From positions 1 through 61,861 of the forward strand of contig JANQES010000008.1 in assembly GCA_028278205.1 (NCBI GenBank): a stretch of 61,861 nucleotides of DNA. The letters are read 5' to 3'. The DNA comes from Rhodothermales bacterium (GTDB taxonomy: Bacteria > Bacteroidota > Rhodothermia > Rhodothermales > Bin80). Below are positions 24,440 to 32,104 of this stretch, piece by piece. The notes beneath the pieces are model-generated. The model made no database searches. It saw only the letters and a list, made by a program, of their open reading frames with translations, and was not told the origin of the DNA. Each line of letters begins with the position of its first letter. Within the stretch, counting starts at the first letter, position 1. Made by a program: the position numbers and the translations under genes.

Positions 24440-25588
24440 TTGTCTGTAAATCGCCTAAAAAACATCCCCGGCTTTTCGATTGACCGGGTGGCGGCGGCTG
24501 CCGGGGACGATCCCGACGTGCTGCGGCTGGAAAATCTCGACACGGACCTCGCGCCGCCGCCGGGGGTGATTGCGGCGACGCAGGCAGCGCTGGGGCGGGA
24601 CGACGACAACAGCTATCTGCCGTTTACCGGCCAGGAGGCGTTGCGCGCAGCGGTGGCCCGGCATGTCGGCGCGCAGACCGGGCAGGCGTATCGTCCCGCA
24701 CAGGCCGTCATCACCTGCGGCGGCACCGAGGGCATGTTCGATGCCTTGCTCGCCACCACCGACCCCGGCGACGAGGTGATTCTGACGGATCCGACCTACG
24801 CGGGGATGATCTACCGCGTGCGCCTGGCCGGCGCCGTGCCGCGCCTCGTGCCCTTCGTCCTGGATGACGACGCGTGGCGGCTCGACCTGGAGGCGTTGCG
24901 CAACGCCGTGACGGAACGCACCCGCGCGCTGTTCATCATGAACCCGTCGATGCCCTCTGGCGCGGTGTTGAACCGGGCGGAATGGGACGCCGTGGCGGAT
25001 CTGTGCCGGACGCAGGACCTCTGGCTGCTCTACAACGCCGCGATGGAACGCATCCTTTTCGACGGACGCGCGCTGATTCATCCGGCGGCGTTGCCCGCCA
25101 TGGCCGAGCGCACGATCACCATCGGCTCGGTCTCGAAAGAATACCGGATGATCGGCTGGCGCATCGGCTGGGTGGTGGGGCCGGCGGCGATTATGGACGA
25201 CATCGCCCGCGTGCATATCTACAACGTCGTCACGCCGACGGGCATCGCGCAGGCCGGGGCGGTGGCGGCGCTCCACTCATCGCCCGAAGACCTGACGGCG
25301 GCAGTAGCCGAATGGCAACGACGCCGCGACACCCTCACCCATCAACTCGAAGGCTGGCCGTCGATTCCGGCAGCCGGCGGGTGGTCGCAACTGCTGGACG
25401 TGGGCGCGCTGGGTCTCGACTCGTTCACCGCCTCGCGCCTGCTGTTGGAGCGCGGCAAGATCGCCGCCACGCCCATGCGCGACTGGGGCGAAGCCAACAG
25501 CGATCAGTTTGTGCGCCTGGTCTTCAGCAACGAACCCGTCGAACGCCTGGCAGAGATGGGTGAACGGGTGGCGCGAGCGCTGTCTTGA
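24440..25588 (+). CDS. Class I/II PLP aminotransferase with an altered cofactor site
   Basis: This 382-residue fold-type I aminotransferase has substrate/cofactor elements at YLPFTGQEALRAAVA, CGGTEGMFDALLA, NPSMPSGAVL and the Schiff-base lysine in SVSKEYRMIGWRIGW. The strand that normally reads DEVYER, where Asp holds the PLP pyridine nitrogen, reads YNAAMERILFDG here, so that Asp appears to be Asn. Either the enzyme works with altered protonation or its chemistry is shifted. The start is a TTG at 24440, as no ATG gives a full N-terminal arm. It is a single gene behind a palindromic repeat. The substrate cannot be assigned. Confidence 0.82.
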   Translation: MSVNRLKNIPGFSIDRVAAAAGDDPDVLRLENLDTDLAPPPGVIAATQAALGRDDDNSYLPFTGQEALRAAVARHVGAQTGQAYRPAQAVITCGGTEGMFDALLATTDPGDEVILTDPTYAGMIYRVRLAGAVPRLVPFVLDDDAWRLDLEALRNAVTERTRALFIMNPSMPSGAVLNRAEWDAVADLCRTQDLWLLYNAAMERILFDGRALIHPAALPAMAERTITIGSVSKEYRMIGWRIGWVVGPAAIMDDIARVHIYNVVTPTGIAQAGAVAALHSSPEDLTAAVAEWQRRRDTLTHQLEGWPSIPAAGGWSQLLDVGALGLDSFTASRLLLERGKIAATPMRDWGEANSDQFVRLVFSNEPVERLAEMGERVARALS

Positions 25589-25630
25589 GCGTTGCAGAAC
25601 GTTGCTGAAGACCCTTCCGAAATGATCTCC

Positions 25631-25670
25631 TACAACAGGTTTGGTTTGCAATCAAAAAATACCTGTTGTA
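25631..25670. promoter_or_regulatory. Perfect inverted repeat upstream of the low-GC pair
   Basis: TACAACAGGT (25631-25640) and ACCTGTTGTA (25661-25670) are exact complements separated by 20 bases, ending 72 bases before the next ATG. Spacing of two helical turns between arms suits a dimeric or tetrameric repressor. A transcribed hairpin is also possible. Confidence 0.5.
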
Positions 25671-25742
25671 CCATGAATCACACGCAAAAGCGCCTAACAC
25701 GGGGAGATCTCTCCCGCCAAGGATGATTCTTGCCTGTTCCTT

Positions 25743-26234
25743 ATGGCTGATCCTATTCTCCTATATTCGACAAATACGTGGCTTGCCTACATTATTGCCC
25801 AACGCTTTTATAAGGGTGAGCGTTACGTTTGGTGTACGCCCTTTTTCGACCCCAGGTCTCTTGCTACCTATGATACCACGGTCCCGCCTACGTCCAGTCC
25901 TTCCGAGATCTATCGAAATCTTGACGCGGAGGTACGACGAGGGGACAGACATAGTGCAAAAATCAAAGAAAACCGGACAGGAATATTGAGAGGGGCCAAT
26001 TATAAGAGAGCGAGTGGAATAATTACGGAGGAGGAAGAAAAAGATATAGCAGCCATCGTGGAACTTGCAGAAATTAGAGACTTTAGACCCTTACTGTACG
26101 TCATTCCTTACACGCTGGTGAGCAATCTGCTCAGGGAAGTCCCGGTGCGAGATAGAGCGGCCCCGCTTTCGCAGGAATACATGATCGAAAAGCTTCCTCG
26201 GCGGCATTTTGACATCCTCGAATTCAACCTGTAG
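25743..26234 (+). CDS. Hypothetical protein in a low-GC two-gene unit
   Basis: This 163-residue soluble protein has no signal peptide or membrane helix. It begins ADPILLYSTNTWLAYIIAQ and continues with RFYKGERYVWCTPFFDP, an aromatic-rich segment, then a charged middle (EEEEKDIAAIVELAEIRDF) and LLYVIPYTLVSNLLREVPV. No family was recognised. Base composition is visibly lower in GC than the surrounding genes, suggesting transfer. The next gene starts nine bases after its stop, so they form an operon behind the inverted repeat at 25631-25670. A defence, toxin-antitoxin or mobile-element origin is possible but rests only on size, composition and pairing. Confidence 0.65.
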   Translation: MADPILLYSTNTWLAYIIAQRFYKGERYVWCTPFFDPRSLATYDTTVPPTSSPSEIYRNLDAEVRRGDRHSAKIKENRTGILRGANYKRASGIITEEEEKDIAAIVELAEIRDFRPLLYVIPYTLVSNLLREVPVRDRAAPLSQEYMIEKLPRRHFDILEFNL

Positions 26235-26243
26235 AGGCTGACG

Positions 26244-26585
26244 ATGTCCATCGAAGCACTCCTTGCGCCTTTACCCAGATCGGTCCTCATCGAGGCAGCC
26301 TATTTCGTAATTCAGACGATCAGGCACCGAGTTTATGTTGATTCTTTGTTCAATATCTCTCTCTTAACATTCTCAAAAGACGGGTTACGTATCGCATCAC
26401 AAATCCTTGCTATAATTGAGGAGCAAGAGGGTAGACGGTTTGAAGAGCTAAGTAAAGAAAGAGCCGATTACTATATCGCTATGCTCGCGGACATCGTACA
26501 GCAGCGGTCCGTGGAAGATCTCCAATACGACAGGAATCGAGGACAAAAAATACTCAACGAATTGCGCCGATCTACTGCAAGCTAA
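26244..26585 (+). CDS. Hypothetical protein, second gene of the low-GC unit
   Basis: This 113-residue, mainly alpha-helical soluble protein begins SIEALLAPLPRSVLIEAAYF and carries a charged helix IEEQEGRRFEELSKERADYY and a basic C-terminal end (RNRGQKILNELRRSTAS). No family was recognised. It follows the 163-residue gene by nine bases in the same direction and shares its low GC. The size, charge and helix content would suit a partner or DNA-contacting subunit, but no helix-turn-helix is evident. Confidence 0.6.
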   Translation: MSIEALLAPLPRSVLIEAAYFVIQTIRHRVYVDSLFNISLLTFSKDGLRIASQILAIIEEQEGRRFEELSKERADYYIAMLADIVQQRSVEDLQYDRNRGQKILNELRRSTAS

Positions 26586-26771
26586 CAGGTTCATACCCCA
26601 GGCAAGCGCATTTCTAATTCACCATTTCATGACAAAGCTCCAGCATTTTTCTGTTCTACTCTGAGCCACGGCTGCGCATCTCTTACTGAAGGCACTTCGA
26701 AAAAAGAAGTACTCATCAGGTCGAAGGGCTCTTCATCACAGCAACGTAAAAAATCCCTACAGAGGTGTGCC
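26586..26771. other. Intergenic region before the DNRLRE lipoprotein gene
   Basis: This stretch continues the low-GC composition and shows no gene. AGAGGTGTGCC just before the 26772 ATG includes a plausible Shine-Dalgarno. Confidence 0.4.
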
Positions 26772-27518
26772 ATGAAACGCTATAGATTCTCCCTCTCGAT
26801 AACGATGCTCTTTGCGCTCGTGCTGCTCTCGGCCTGCGACAGCGTGGTTCCCTTCACCGACGAAGCCGGCCAGGTGATCCTATCCGATGAACAGCCTATC
26901 GAGGTTGTCTTGACAGCCGCCGAGGAGACGCGCGTCGACAGCCGGACGCCCAATCAGAATTATGACGGATCGGAACTGCTGGTAGTCAATTATGCCGGCG
27001 GCTGGACCGAACGCAGCTACGTGCGCTTCGACCTGTCTTCGATCCCCCACAATGCCACCGTGCTCGAAGCCCGCATCGAGTTGTTCTACCATCTTTGCGA
27101 CGGCATCGATTCGATCGCCGTCTATCCGGCGGCCCGACCCTGGGATGCCTCGACGTTGACCTGGGCCAACCAGCCGGGACCGGCTACGCCTATCAGCTCC
27201 GGCCCGTCCTCACCGCCCAGCCCGCACGACGTGGTCAACCTCGGCCCTGACTTCCCGCAAACCTTCAACTGCGGCGACACCGGCGAATACGTCGCGGCGC
27301 CCGGCGGCTCGGCCTCGAAGCCGGGATGGTTCATCACGAAGCTGGCCCAGAACTGGATCGACGGCTCTGCTGCGAACCGGGGCGTCGTCTTCATGGCGTA
27401 TCCCGAATATGACAACCCGAATCCTCCGGGCCGGCTCCTGGCCGTCTTCGGCAGCAGCGAAGCCACGCCGCAGTTCCCGGCCATGCCGCCCCGGCTGCGT
27501 GTGACCTACACAAATTGA
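26772..27518 (+). CDS. DNRLRE/CBM96-like domain lipoprotein
   Basis: This 248-residue protein has a lipoprotein signal ending LLSAC (Cys at residue 22) and a single DNRLRE-type beta-sandwich. The signature is DSRTPNQNYDGSELLVV, then RSYVRFDLSSIPHNATVLEA, with ARPWDASTLTWANQPG and the closing NRGVVFMAYPEYDN. Such domains occur on secreted proteins, where they bind polysaccharide or act as adhesive modules. Exported to the outer membrane or surface. It stands alone, pointing toward the HEAT/sigma operon, with a strong 13-bp hairpin between them. Confidence 0.85.
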   Translation: MKRYRFSLSITMLFALVLLSACDSVVPFTDEAGQVILSDEQPIEVVLTAAEETRVDSRTPNQNYDGSELLVVNYAGGWTERSYVRFDLSSIPHNATVLEARIELFYHLCDGIDSIAVYPAARPWDASTLTWANQPGPATPISSGPSSPPSPHDVVNLGPDFPQTFNCGDTGEYVAAPGGSASKPGWFITKLAQNWIDGSAANRGVVFMAYPEYDNPNPPGRLLAVFGSSEATPQFPAMPPRLRVTYTN

Positions 27519-27576
27519 TGGGGTTTGAACATCTCCTCATCGACAAATAGGCTAATGGGCAAATAGGCAAAAATGA

Positions 27577-27609
27577 ACGTGCCCGGCACTTTGGAGGTGC
27601 CGGGCACGT
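27577..27609. terminator. Bidirectional terminator, ACGTGCCCGGCAC hairpin
   Basis: ACGTGCCCGGCAC (27577-27589) and its exact complement (27597-27609) make a 13-bp stem with a seven-base loop, flanked by A- or T-rich runs on both sides. It lies between converging genes. The GCCCGGC hairpin at 21003-21027 shares the core. Confidence 0.8.
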
Positions 27610-27617
27610 CTCTATTT

Positions 27618-27660
27618 CAAAAAAATCCCCCTCTCTCCCTTTCCCCCTCTCCCCCACTCG
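27618..27660. repeat. CCCTCTCTCCCTTTCC pyrimidine repeat arm
   Basis: This CT-rich run resembles the right arm at 58104-58146. No complementary purine arm was found beside it. Confidence 0.6.
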
Positions 27661-27662
27661 CC

Positions 27663-28751
27663 TCACCCACGTGCCATCTCGATCAGCGCTTCCAGGGCGC
27701 GCGGGTCGTCGGTCTGGCCGAGCCAGAAGATGGCTTGCTTGCGGATCTTCGCCTTCGAATGCGTCCGGGCGATTTCGATCAAAAGCGGGACGCCCTGATC
27801 AGGCGGCAGTTGCGAGATCGAGAAGACGGCTTGTTTCTGGACTTCGGTGTCGCCGTCGTCATCGTTGACCACCTCGCCGAGGACCTCGACGGCGCGGTCG
27901 GAGGCTTTCTGGCTGAGCCAAAAGATGGCGTTCTCCTGGATGTCGCGCGGCCCGCTGCGCGCCAGGTCGATCAGCGCCTCGGTAGCATCCGATCCGTCCA
28001 CCTGGCTGATGCCGAAGACCGCCTGTTCGCGCACGTCGTGCGAGCGGTCATTCGTGGCTGTGCGCTGGAGGATGCCGAGCACCCGGTCGTCGTCTTGCTG
28101 GCTGATCCAGAAGGCGGCGCTCTCGCGCACGTCGTCGTCATCGTCCCCGTTGAGGATGTCCGTCAAGATCGGCACGACGCGGTCCGGGGCGTCGTGGATG
28201 GCGAAGGCCGTGATGAGGTCTTCTTTGTGCTCGTCGGAGCGGGCGCGGCGGTATTGCGCTTGCACAAAGTCGATGCTTTCGCCGTCTTCGGCGCCGCCGA
28301 GCCAGAAGAGCGGGCGCCCGTCGAAGTCCACGTGGCCCGATACGTTGGTGACGCGGATCTCGGCCGGCTCGTCATCACCCCCCGCAAACTCGAAGAGCAA
28401 CGCCACCTCTTTGACGACTTTACGCTCAGACGCCCTGCGGTCGCCGCGTCGTTGTCTATGATCGAACTCCGGCTTTTCGCCGTAGAGCACCTCGTGGAGC
28501 GTCTTGCGGTTGCCCCGGCTGTGCCACGAGCCGATGAATGAGTACTCGCCCATCAGCCGTTCGATGCTGTAGCCGATCCAGTAGCCCCGGCGCGCGTCGT
28601 CGTCCTGGCGAGCCTGATCTTCGGCCCATTGCCACTTCTGGCCGAGCGCCTCGTCAGGCTGCGGATGCAGCGTCGCACGCTGCGCCTGCACCGCCCCCGG
28701 CGCCAACGCCACGACGAGGAGGAAGAGGGTGAGGGTTGATAGCTGTTTCAT
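27663..28751 (-). CDS. Secreted HEAT-repeat protein, last gene of the sigma operon
   Basis: This 362-residue protein has a signal peptide (LTLFLLVVALAPGAVQAQ) and a linker. The C-terminal half is HEAT repeats of the type VRESAAFWISQQDDDRVL, VREQAVFGISQVDG, IQENAIFWLSQKASDRAVEV and VQKQAVFSISQLPPDQGVP. It ends IFWLGQTDDPRALEALIEMA, almost the same as the end of the next HEAT protein (28954-30432), so the two are tandem paralogues. HEAT solenoids bind other proteins; here probably in the periplasm. It is separated from the upstream HEAT gene by a 152-bp palindromic element. Confidence 0.85.
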   Translation of the reverse strand: MKQLSTLTLFLLVVALAPGAVQAQRATLHPQPDEALGQKWQWAEDQARQDDDARRGYWIGYSIERLMGEYSFIGSWHSRGNRKTLHEVLYGEKPEFDHRQRRGDRRASERKVVKEVALLFEFAGGDDEPAEIRVTNVSGHVDFDGRPLFWLGGAEDGESIDFVQAQYRRARSDEHKEDLITAFAIHDAPDRVVPILTDILNGDDDDDVRESAAFWISQQDDDRVLGILQRTATNDRSHDVREQAVFGISQVDGSDATEALIDLARSGPRDIQENAIFWLSQKASDRAVEVLGEVVNDDDGDTEVQKQAVFSISQLPPDQGVPLLIEIARTHSKAKIRKQAIFWLGQTDDPRALEALIEMARG

Positions 28752-28802
28752 GGCTCGGATGTGTTTTCGAGTTTGGGTGATATTTGTGGAAGGGGGCGTT
28801 CT

Positions 28803-28954
28803 GATTTTGGATTTTAGATTTCGGATTTTGGATTGGTCTGATGCGAGCCGTTTTGCTCAATCGAAAAAGCCTCAGCGCTTTCGACCATCTCGGCTTTCTC
28901 GATTATTGAAGACGAAGCAGGCCGCACCCAATCCAAAATCTAAAATCCAAAATT
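28803..28954. repeat. 152-bp nested palindromic element, ATTTTGGATTTTAGATT arms, copy 2
   Basis: Outer arms at 28803-28835 and 28930-28954 are complementary. The inner stem pairs AATCGAAAAAGCC with GGCTTTCTCGATT. The segment from GATTATTGAAGACG through the right arm is nearly identical to copy 3 at 55811-55961. It lies between the two HEAT genes. Confidence 0.9.
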
Positions 28955-30432
28955 CACTCCTGTCCTCGCACGATTTCGATGAGGGCTTGGCTGGCGCGAG
29001 GGTCGTTGGTCTGGCCGAGCCAGAAGATGGCGTCCTTCTTGATTTTGGGATTTTCGTGCGTTTTGGCGATCCGGATCAGATGCGGCACACCCTCGCTACC
29101 GAGTTGGGAGAAGGCAAAGACGAGGCCTTTCTGCACCTTCTCGTCATCGCTCTCATCGATCAACTCGCCGAAGAAATCGATCACCGCCGGGCCGCCGATC
29201 TGCGACAGCCAGAAAACAGCGTCCTTGCGGATCTCCGGATTGCGGTGCGTCCGCGCGATCTCGATCAGGCGCGGGGCGCCCTCGCGGCCCAGTTGCGAAA
29301 TGGCGAAGACGATACCCTCTTGCACCTCCTCGTCGTCGATCTGGTTGATCAACTCGCTGAAGAAGTCCATCACCTCCGAGCCGCCGATCTGCGACAGCCA
29401 GAAGATGGCATCTTTCTGGATTTCCGGGTTTTGATGCGTCCGCGCGATGTCGATCAGCGCCGGCGCACCGTCATCACCCAGTTGCGAGAAGGCAAAGACG
29501 AGACCCTTCTGCACCTCCTCGTCGTTCGTCTCGCCGATGAGTTCGCGGAAGAAATCCATCACCTCCGGGCCGCCCATCTGCGAGAGCCAGAAGATGGCAT
29601 CCTTCTGAATGTCGGTGTCGGGATGGGTGCGCGCGATCCGGATCAGTTGCGGCACCGCCTCACGGCCCAGTTGCGAATAGGCAAAGATGATCTTCTTTTG
29701 CACCTCCTCGCTGTTCTCCTGATTGGCGATTTCCTCCAAGAGCGAAATCACCTCCGAGCCGCCGTGCTGGCTGATCCAAAAAATAGCCTCCGACCGAATC
29801 GTCGGATTGGGATCCTGCAAGGCGATGTCTTTGAGCTTCTCGGCGGCCCTGGGCGAGCCGAACTGCGAGAGGGCGAAGATGATTTTCTTGCGGAATTGCT
29901 CGCTGGCGGAATTATCGTAAAGATCGAGCACAGCATCGAGGGCGCGTTCGTCGCCCATCTGCCAGAGCGCGTCGAGCGCGGCGAGCTTGACCTCTTCGTC
30001 GCCTTCGGCCTGCATCGATTCGATGATGGTCATGTACTCGCGTTTGCCGCTGCGAGCCAGGCGCTGCGCCAGCGTCACCATGTTAGCCCGGGCGTCGTCC
30101 ACCCATTTGCTCTCGTCATTGTCGTTGACGAAATCCTGGTAACATTCGAAGGCGCTTTCATCCGAGGCGCCCGACTTCTCCCGCACGTAGCACTGCCAGA
30201 ACTGGGCGTCGTCTTCCCAGTCGGAGCGCCGATACTCCTGGAGGAAATCTTTGAGCGCGTCGGAGGCGCGGCTCCATTCCTCATCGAGCACGAGTTCGTA
30301 GGCGCGTTGATAGGCCGCGGCGGCTTGTTCTTGCGCCACGGCGGCGTCGGGCCAGGCCAGGCACGCCAGCCCCAGGGCCGCCAGCAGCAGGCCGTACAAC
30401 CCGATTCGCGGGCGATTTCTCGTCGTGTACAT
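28954..30432 (-). CDS. Secreted HEAT-repeat protein with 63-residue internal repeats
   Basis: This 492-residue protein has a signal peptide (LYGLLLAALGLACLAWPDAAVAQ), an N-terminal TPR-like helical part (AYQRAYELVLDEEWSRASDA) and then a long HEAT solenoid. From the middle onward a 63-residue double-HEAT unit repeats about four times with high identity (KDAIFWLSQ-GG--VMDFF-ELI, then VQKGLVFAFSQLG, then RTHQNPEIQ). The strong repeat identity at DNA level points to recent expansion. A periplasmic scaffold role is likely. It follows the anti-sigma gene by 17 bases in the same operon. Confidence 0.87.
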   Translation of the reverse strand: MYTTRNRPRIGLYGLLLAALGLACLAWPDAAVAQEQAAAAYQRAYELVLDEEWSRASDALKDFLQEYRRSDWEDDAQFWQCYVREKSGASDESAFECYQDFVNDNDESKWVDDARANMVTLAQRLARSGKREYMTIIESMQAEGDEEVKLAALDALWQMGDERALDAVLDLYDNSASEQFRKKIIFALSQFGSPRAAEKLKDIALQDPNPTIRSEAIFWISQHGGSEVISLLEEIANQENSEEVQKKIIFAYSQLGREAVPQLIRIARTHPDTDIQKDAIFWLSQMGGPEVMDFFRELIGETNDEEVQKGLVFAFSQLGDDGAPALIDIARTHQNPEIQKDAIFWLSQIGGSEVMDFFSELINQIDDEEVQEGIVFAISQLGREGAPRLIEIARTHRNPEIRKDAVFWLSQIGGPAVIDFFGELIDESDDEKVQKGLVFAFSQLGSEGVPHLIRIAKTHENPKIKKDAIFWLGQTNDPRASQALIEIVRGQE

Positions 30433-30449
30433 GGTTGCTACACCTCTAT

Positions 30450-31316
30450 CTAGAAGGTTGAACTGTCGGGATGGATGACCGGCACAGAGGCAGGCTGAAG
30501 CGCCGCGTCCGAACGCCGCATCTCGGTCAGGTTGATTTTGAGCAGGATGGCCCGGCGGTCTACGCCGCGCTGCACCATCTCGATGGCGGGCAGGTCGTAG
30601 CCGGCTTCGAGGTTGGCAATCTGGAGCAGGATCACCTCCAGATCTTCGATCAGCGCGCGCATCAGGCGTTCGTCGTCGCCGGTCAGGGTGGTCTTGAGCG
30701 CGTTGGATTCGTCGATGAGTTCGCGGGCCACCTCTTGCTGAGACGCCAGGCCGAGCGGCCCCGGCCCCTGCTCGTTCGGATCCATATTGACCAGACCCAG
30801 CAGCAACACCTTAGACCGTTCCAGGTAACGGTCGGCGCGCGCCTCTAGCGACGCGGCCTGCACCGGCGTCTCCACCGGCGGCGCCTCGGCGATGCCCGGC
30901 GCGTCCGTCGAAGCACTCCCAAAAAGCAGCCACCCGATCAACACGCCGATGGCCAACAGCGCCACGGTGCCCGAAAGCTGATACGCCCAACGCGGCGCCA
31001 GCATCAGGGCCGAGAAGTTCAACCGCTCCGGCACGCGCAACCAGTCGGCAAGGCGACTGGCCCGGTCCGGGCGTCGTTCTTCGCGCCGCATGCGGGCGTC
31101 GAGGCGTTCGTAATACGCCCCCCAGTAGGCCGGCGAGGGCTCCGGGCGGGTGCGCGCGGCGGTAATCTGGAGTGTCGTCTCCATCTCGCGCACGAGCGCA
31201 CGGCACGCCGGGCACGCCTCCAGGTGCGTCTCCAGCCGCTGCGCCCCCTCCGGGCCGAGATCACCGAACAGCTTGTCGGCAATCAGCGCTTCGTAATGCT
31301 GGCAGTCGTTTTTCAT
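30450..31316 (-). CDS. Membrane anti-sigma factor with zinc-finger domain
   Basis: This 288-residue protein starts with a zf-HC2 anti-sigma domain (CQHYEALIADKLFGDL ... LETHLEACPACRALV, giving the H-x3-C-x2-C zinc site). One TM helix follows (SGTVALLAIGVLIGWLLFG) and then a helical periplasmic part with two predicted coiled segments (LASQQEVARELIDESNALK). It would hold the ECF sigma factor encoded just upstream and release it on an envelope signal. The start at 31316 was chosen because MKNDCQH opens the domain. The genes sigma, anti-sigma, HEAT, HEAT run in one direction with short gaps. Confidence 0.85.
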   Translation of the reverse strand: MKNDCQHYEALIADKLFGDLGPEGAQRLETHLEACPACRALVREMETTLQITAARTRPEPSPAYWGAYYERLDARMRREERRPDRASRLADWLRVPERLNFSALMLAPRWAYQLSGTVALLAIGVLIGWLLFGSASTDAPGIAEAPPVETPVQAASLEARADRYLERSKVLLLGLVNMDPNEQGPGPLGLASQQEVARELIDESNALKTTLTGDDERLMRALIEDLEVILLQIANLEAGYDLPAIEMVQRGVDRRAILLKINLTEMRRSDAALQPASVPVIHPDSSTF

Positions 31317-31370
31317 CGTCTTCCGGTCAAAAAGACCGTGTTTTCGGTGGGTCATGAGGGTTCTTCAAAA

Positions 31371-31401
31371 ACCCATGACCCGTGACCCATGACTCATGAC
31401 C
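31371..31401. repeat. CCATGACCCGTGACC repeat arm
   Basis: Tandem variants of the word CATGACCCGTGACC lie between the sigma and anti-sigma genes. They resemble a single arm of the other palindromic families; no partner arm is visible. Confidence 0.6.
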
Positions 31402-31402
31402 A

Positions 31403-31978
31403 TCATGAAGGCAGCCCCAGATCTTCGCGGTAGAACGCGAGGGCGGTTCGCAGCTTTTTGGCGGCGCGGAAGAGCAGGCTCTTCACCGTCCCCTCGGCCA
31501 CGTCCATGGCGTCGGCCACTTCTCTGAGCGAGAGATCCTGGTAGTGGCGTAGCACAAAGGCCGAGCGTTCGCGGGGCGAGAGTTTTTGGAGGGCGGTCTC
31601 TACGTGGCGGCGCATCACGTCGGCCTCGGCCTGTTGGTCCGTCTGGGGCTGCCGCTCGGCGTCGTGGGGGGCCTGGCTGAAGTCGTCCCACAGTTGCCGG
31701 AAGCGGAGCGCCTTTTTGCGGCGCTTGTTCAGGAAGGTGTTGACGGCGATGCGGTAGAGCCACGAATACACCTGCGCCTCCCCCCGAAAGTCGGCCATCC
31801 CCCGATAGGCCTTGATAAAGACCTCCTGCGACAAATCTTCGGCATCGTGATGGTTGCCCGTCAGGTCGTAGGCCAGCGCATAGAGGGGCCGTTTGTACTG
31901 CTCCACCAACGCGGGGAACGTACTGGGCTCACTGCGACGCTGAATCGGTTCGGCCACCAGGGTTTCGGCTAAAGGCAT
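31403..31978 (-). CDS. ECF-type RNA polymerase sigma factor
   Basis: This 191-residue sigma-70-family protein has region 2 as LYALAYDLTGNHHDAEDLSQ and EVFIKAYRGMADFRGEA. Region 4 is LSPRERSAFVLRHYQDLSLREVA and VAEGTVKSLLFRAAKKL. It lacks regions 1 and 3, as ECF factors do. It probably directs transcription of its own operon with the anti-sigma factor and HEAT genes. The start is the ATG at 31978; a TTG at 31999 would add seven residues. Confidence 0.92.
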   Translation of the reverse strand: MPLAETLVAEPIQRRSEPSTFPALVEQYKRPLYALAYDLTGNHHDAEDLSQEVFIKAYRGMADFRGEAQVYSWLYRIAVNTFLNKRRKKALRFRQLWDDFSQAPHDAERQPQTDQQAEADVMRRHVETALQKLSPRERSAFVLRHYQDLSLREVADAMDVAEGTVKSLLFRAAKKLRTALAFYREDLGLPS

Positions 31979-32104
31979 AGGCTCCTCGTCTACTCTCAAC
32001 TGCTTAGACAGCCAGAGGAGCGAGGACGTTTACAAGAAAGGTAAGAGAGAAAAGCCGAAATGTATTTTCTACGACGCATCGTCCGGCTCGGCCACATCGC
32101 TGGC

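Noticed and set aside
25666..25989. Alternative plus-strand frame overlapping the 163-residue gene
   Set aside because: It overlaps most of the better frame at 25743-26234, which is coupled to the next gene by nine bases; the alternative ends inside it.
28990..29750. Regular direct repeats resembling a CRISPR array
   Set aside because: The unit is 189 bases, in frame and codes for double-HEAT repeats; there are no short identical repeats with unique spacers.
28729..30453. Plus-strand open frame opposite the HEAT gene, with internal repeats
   Set aside because: The repeats are the complement of the HEAT repeats; it has no signal or family and crosses a palindromic element.
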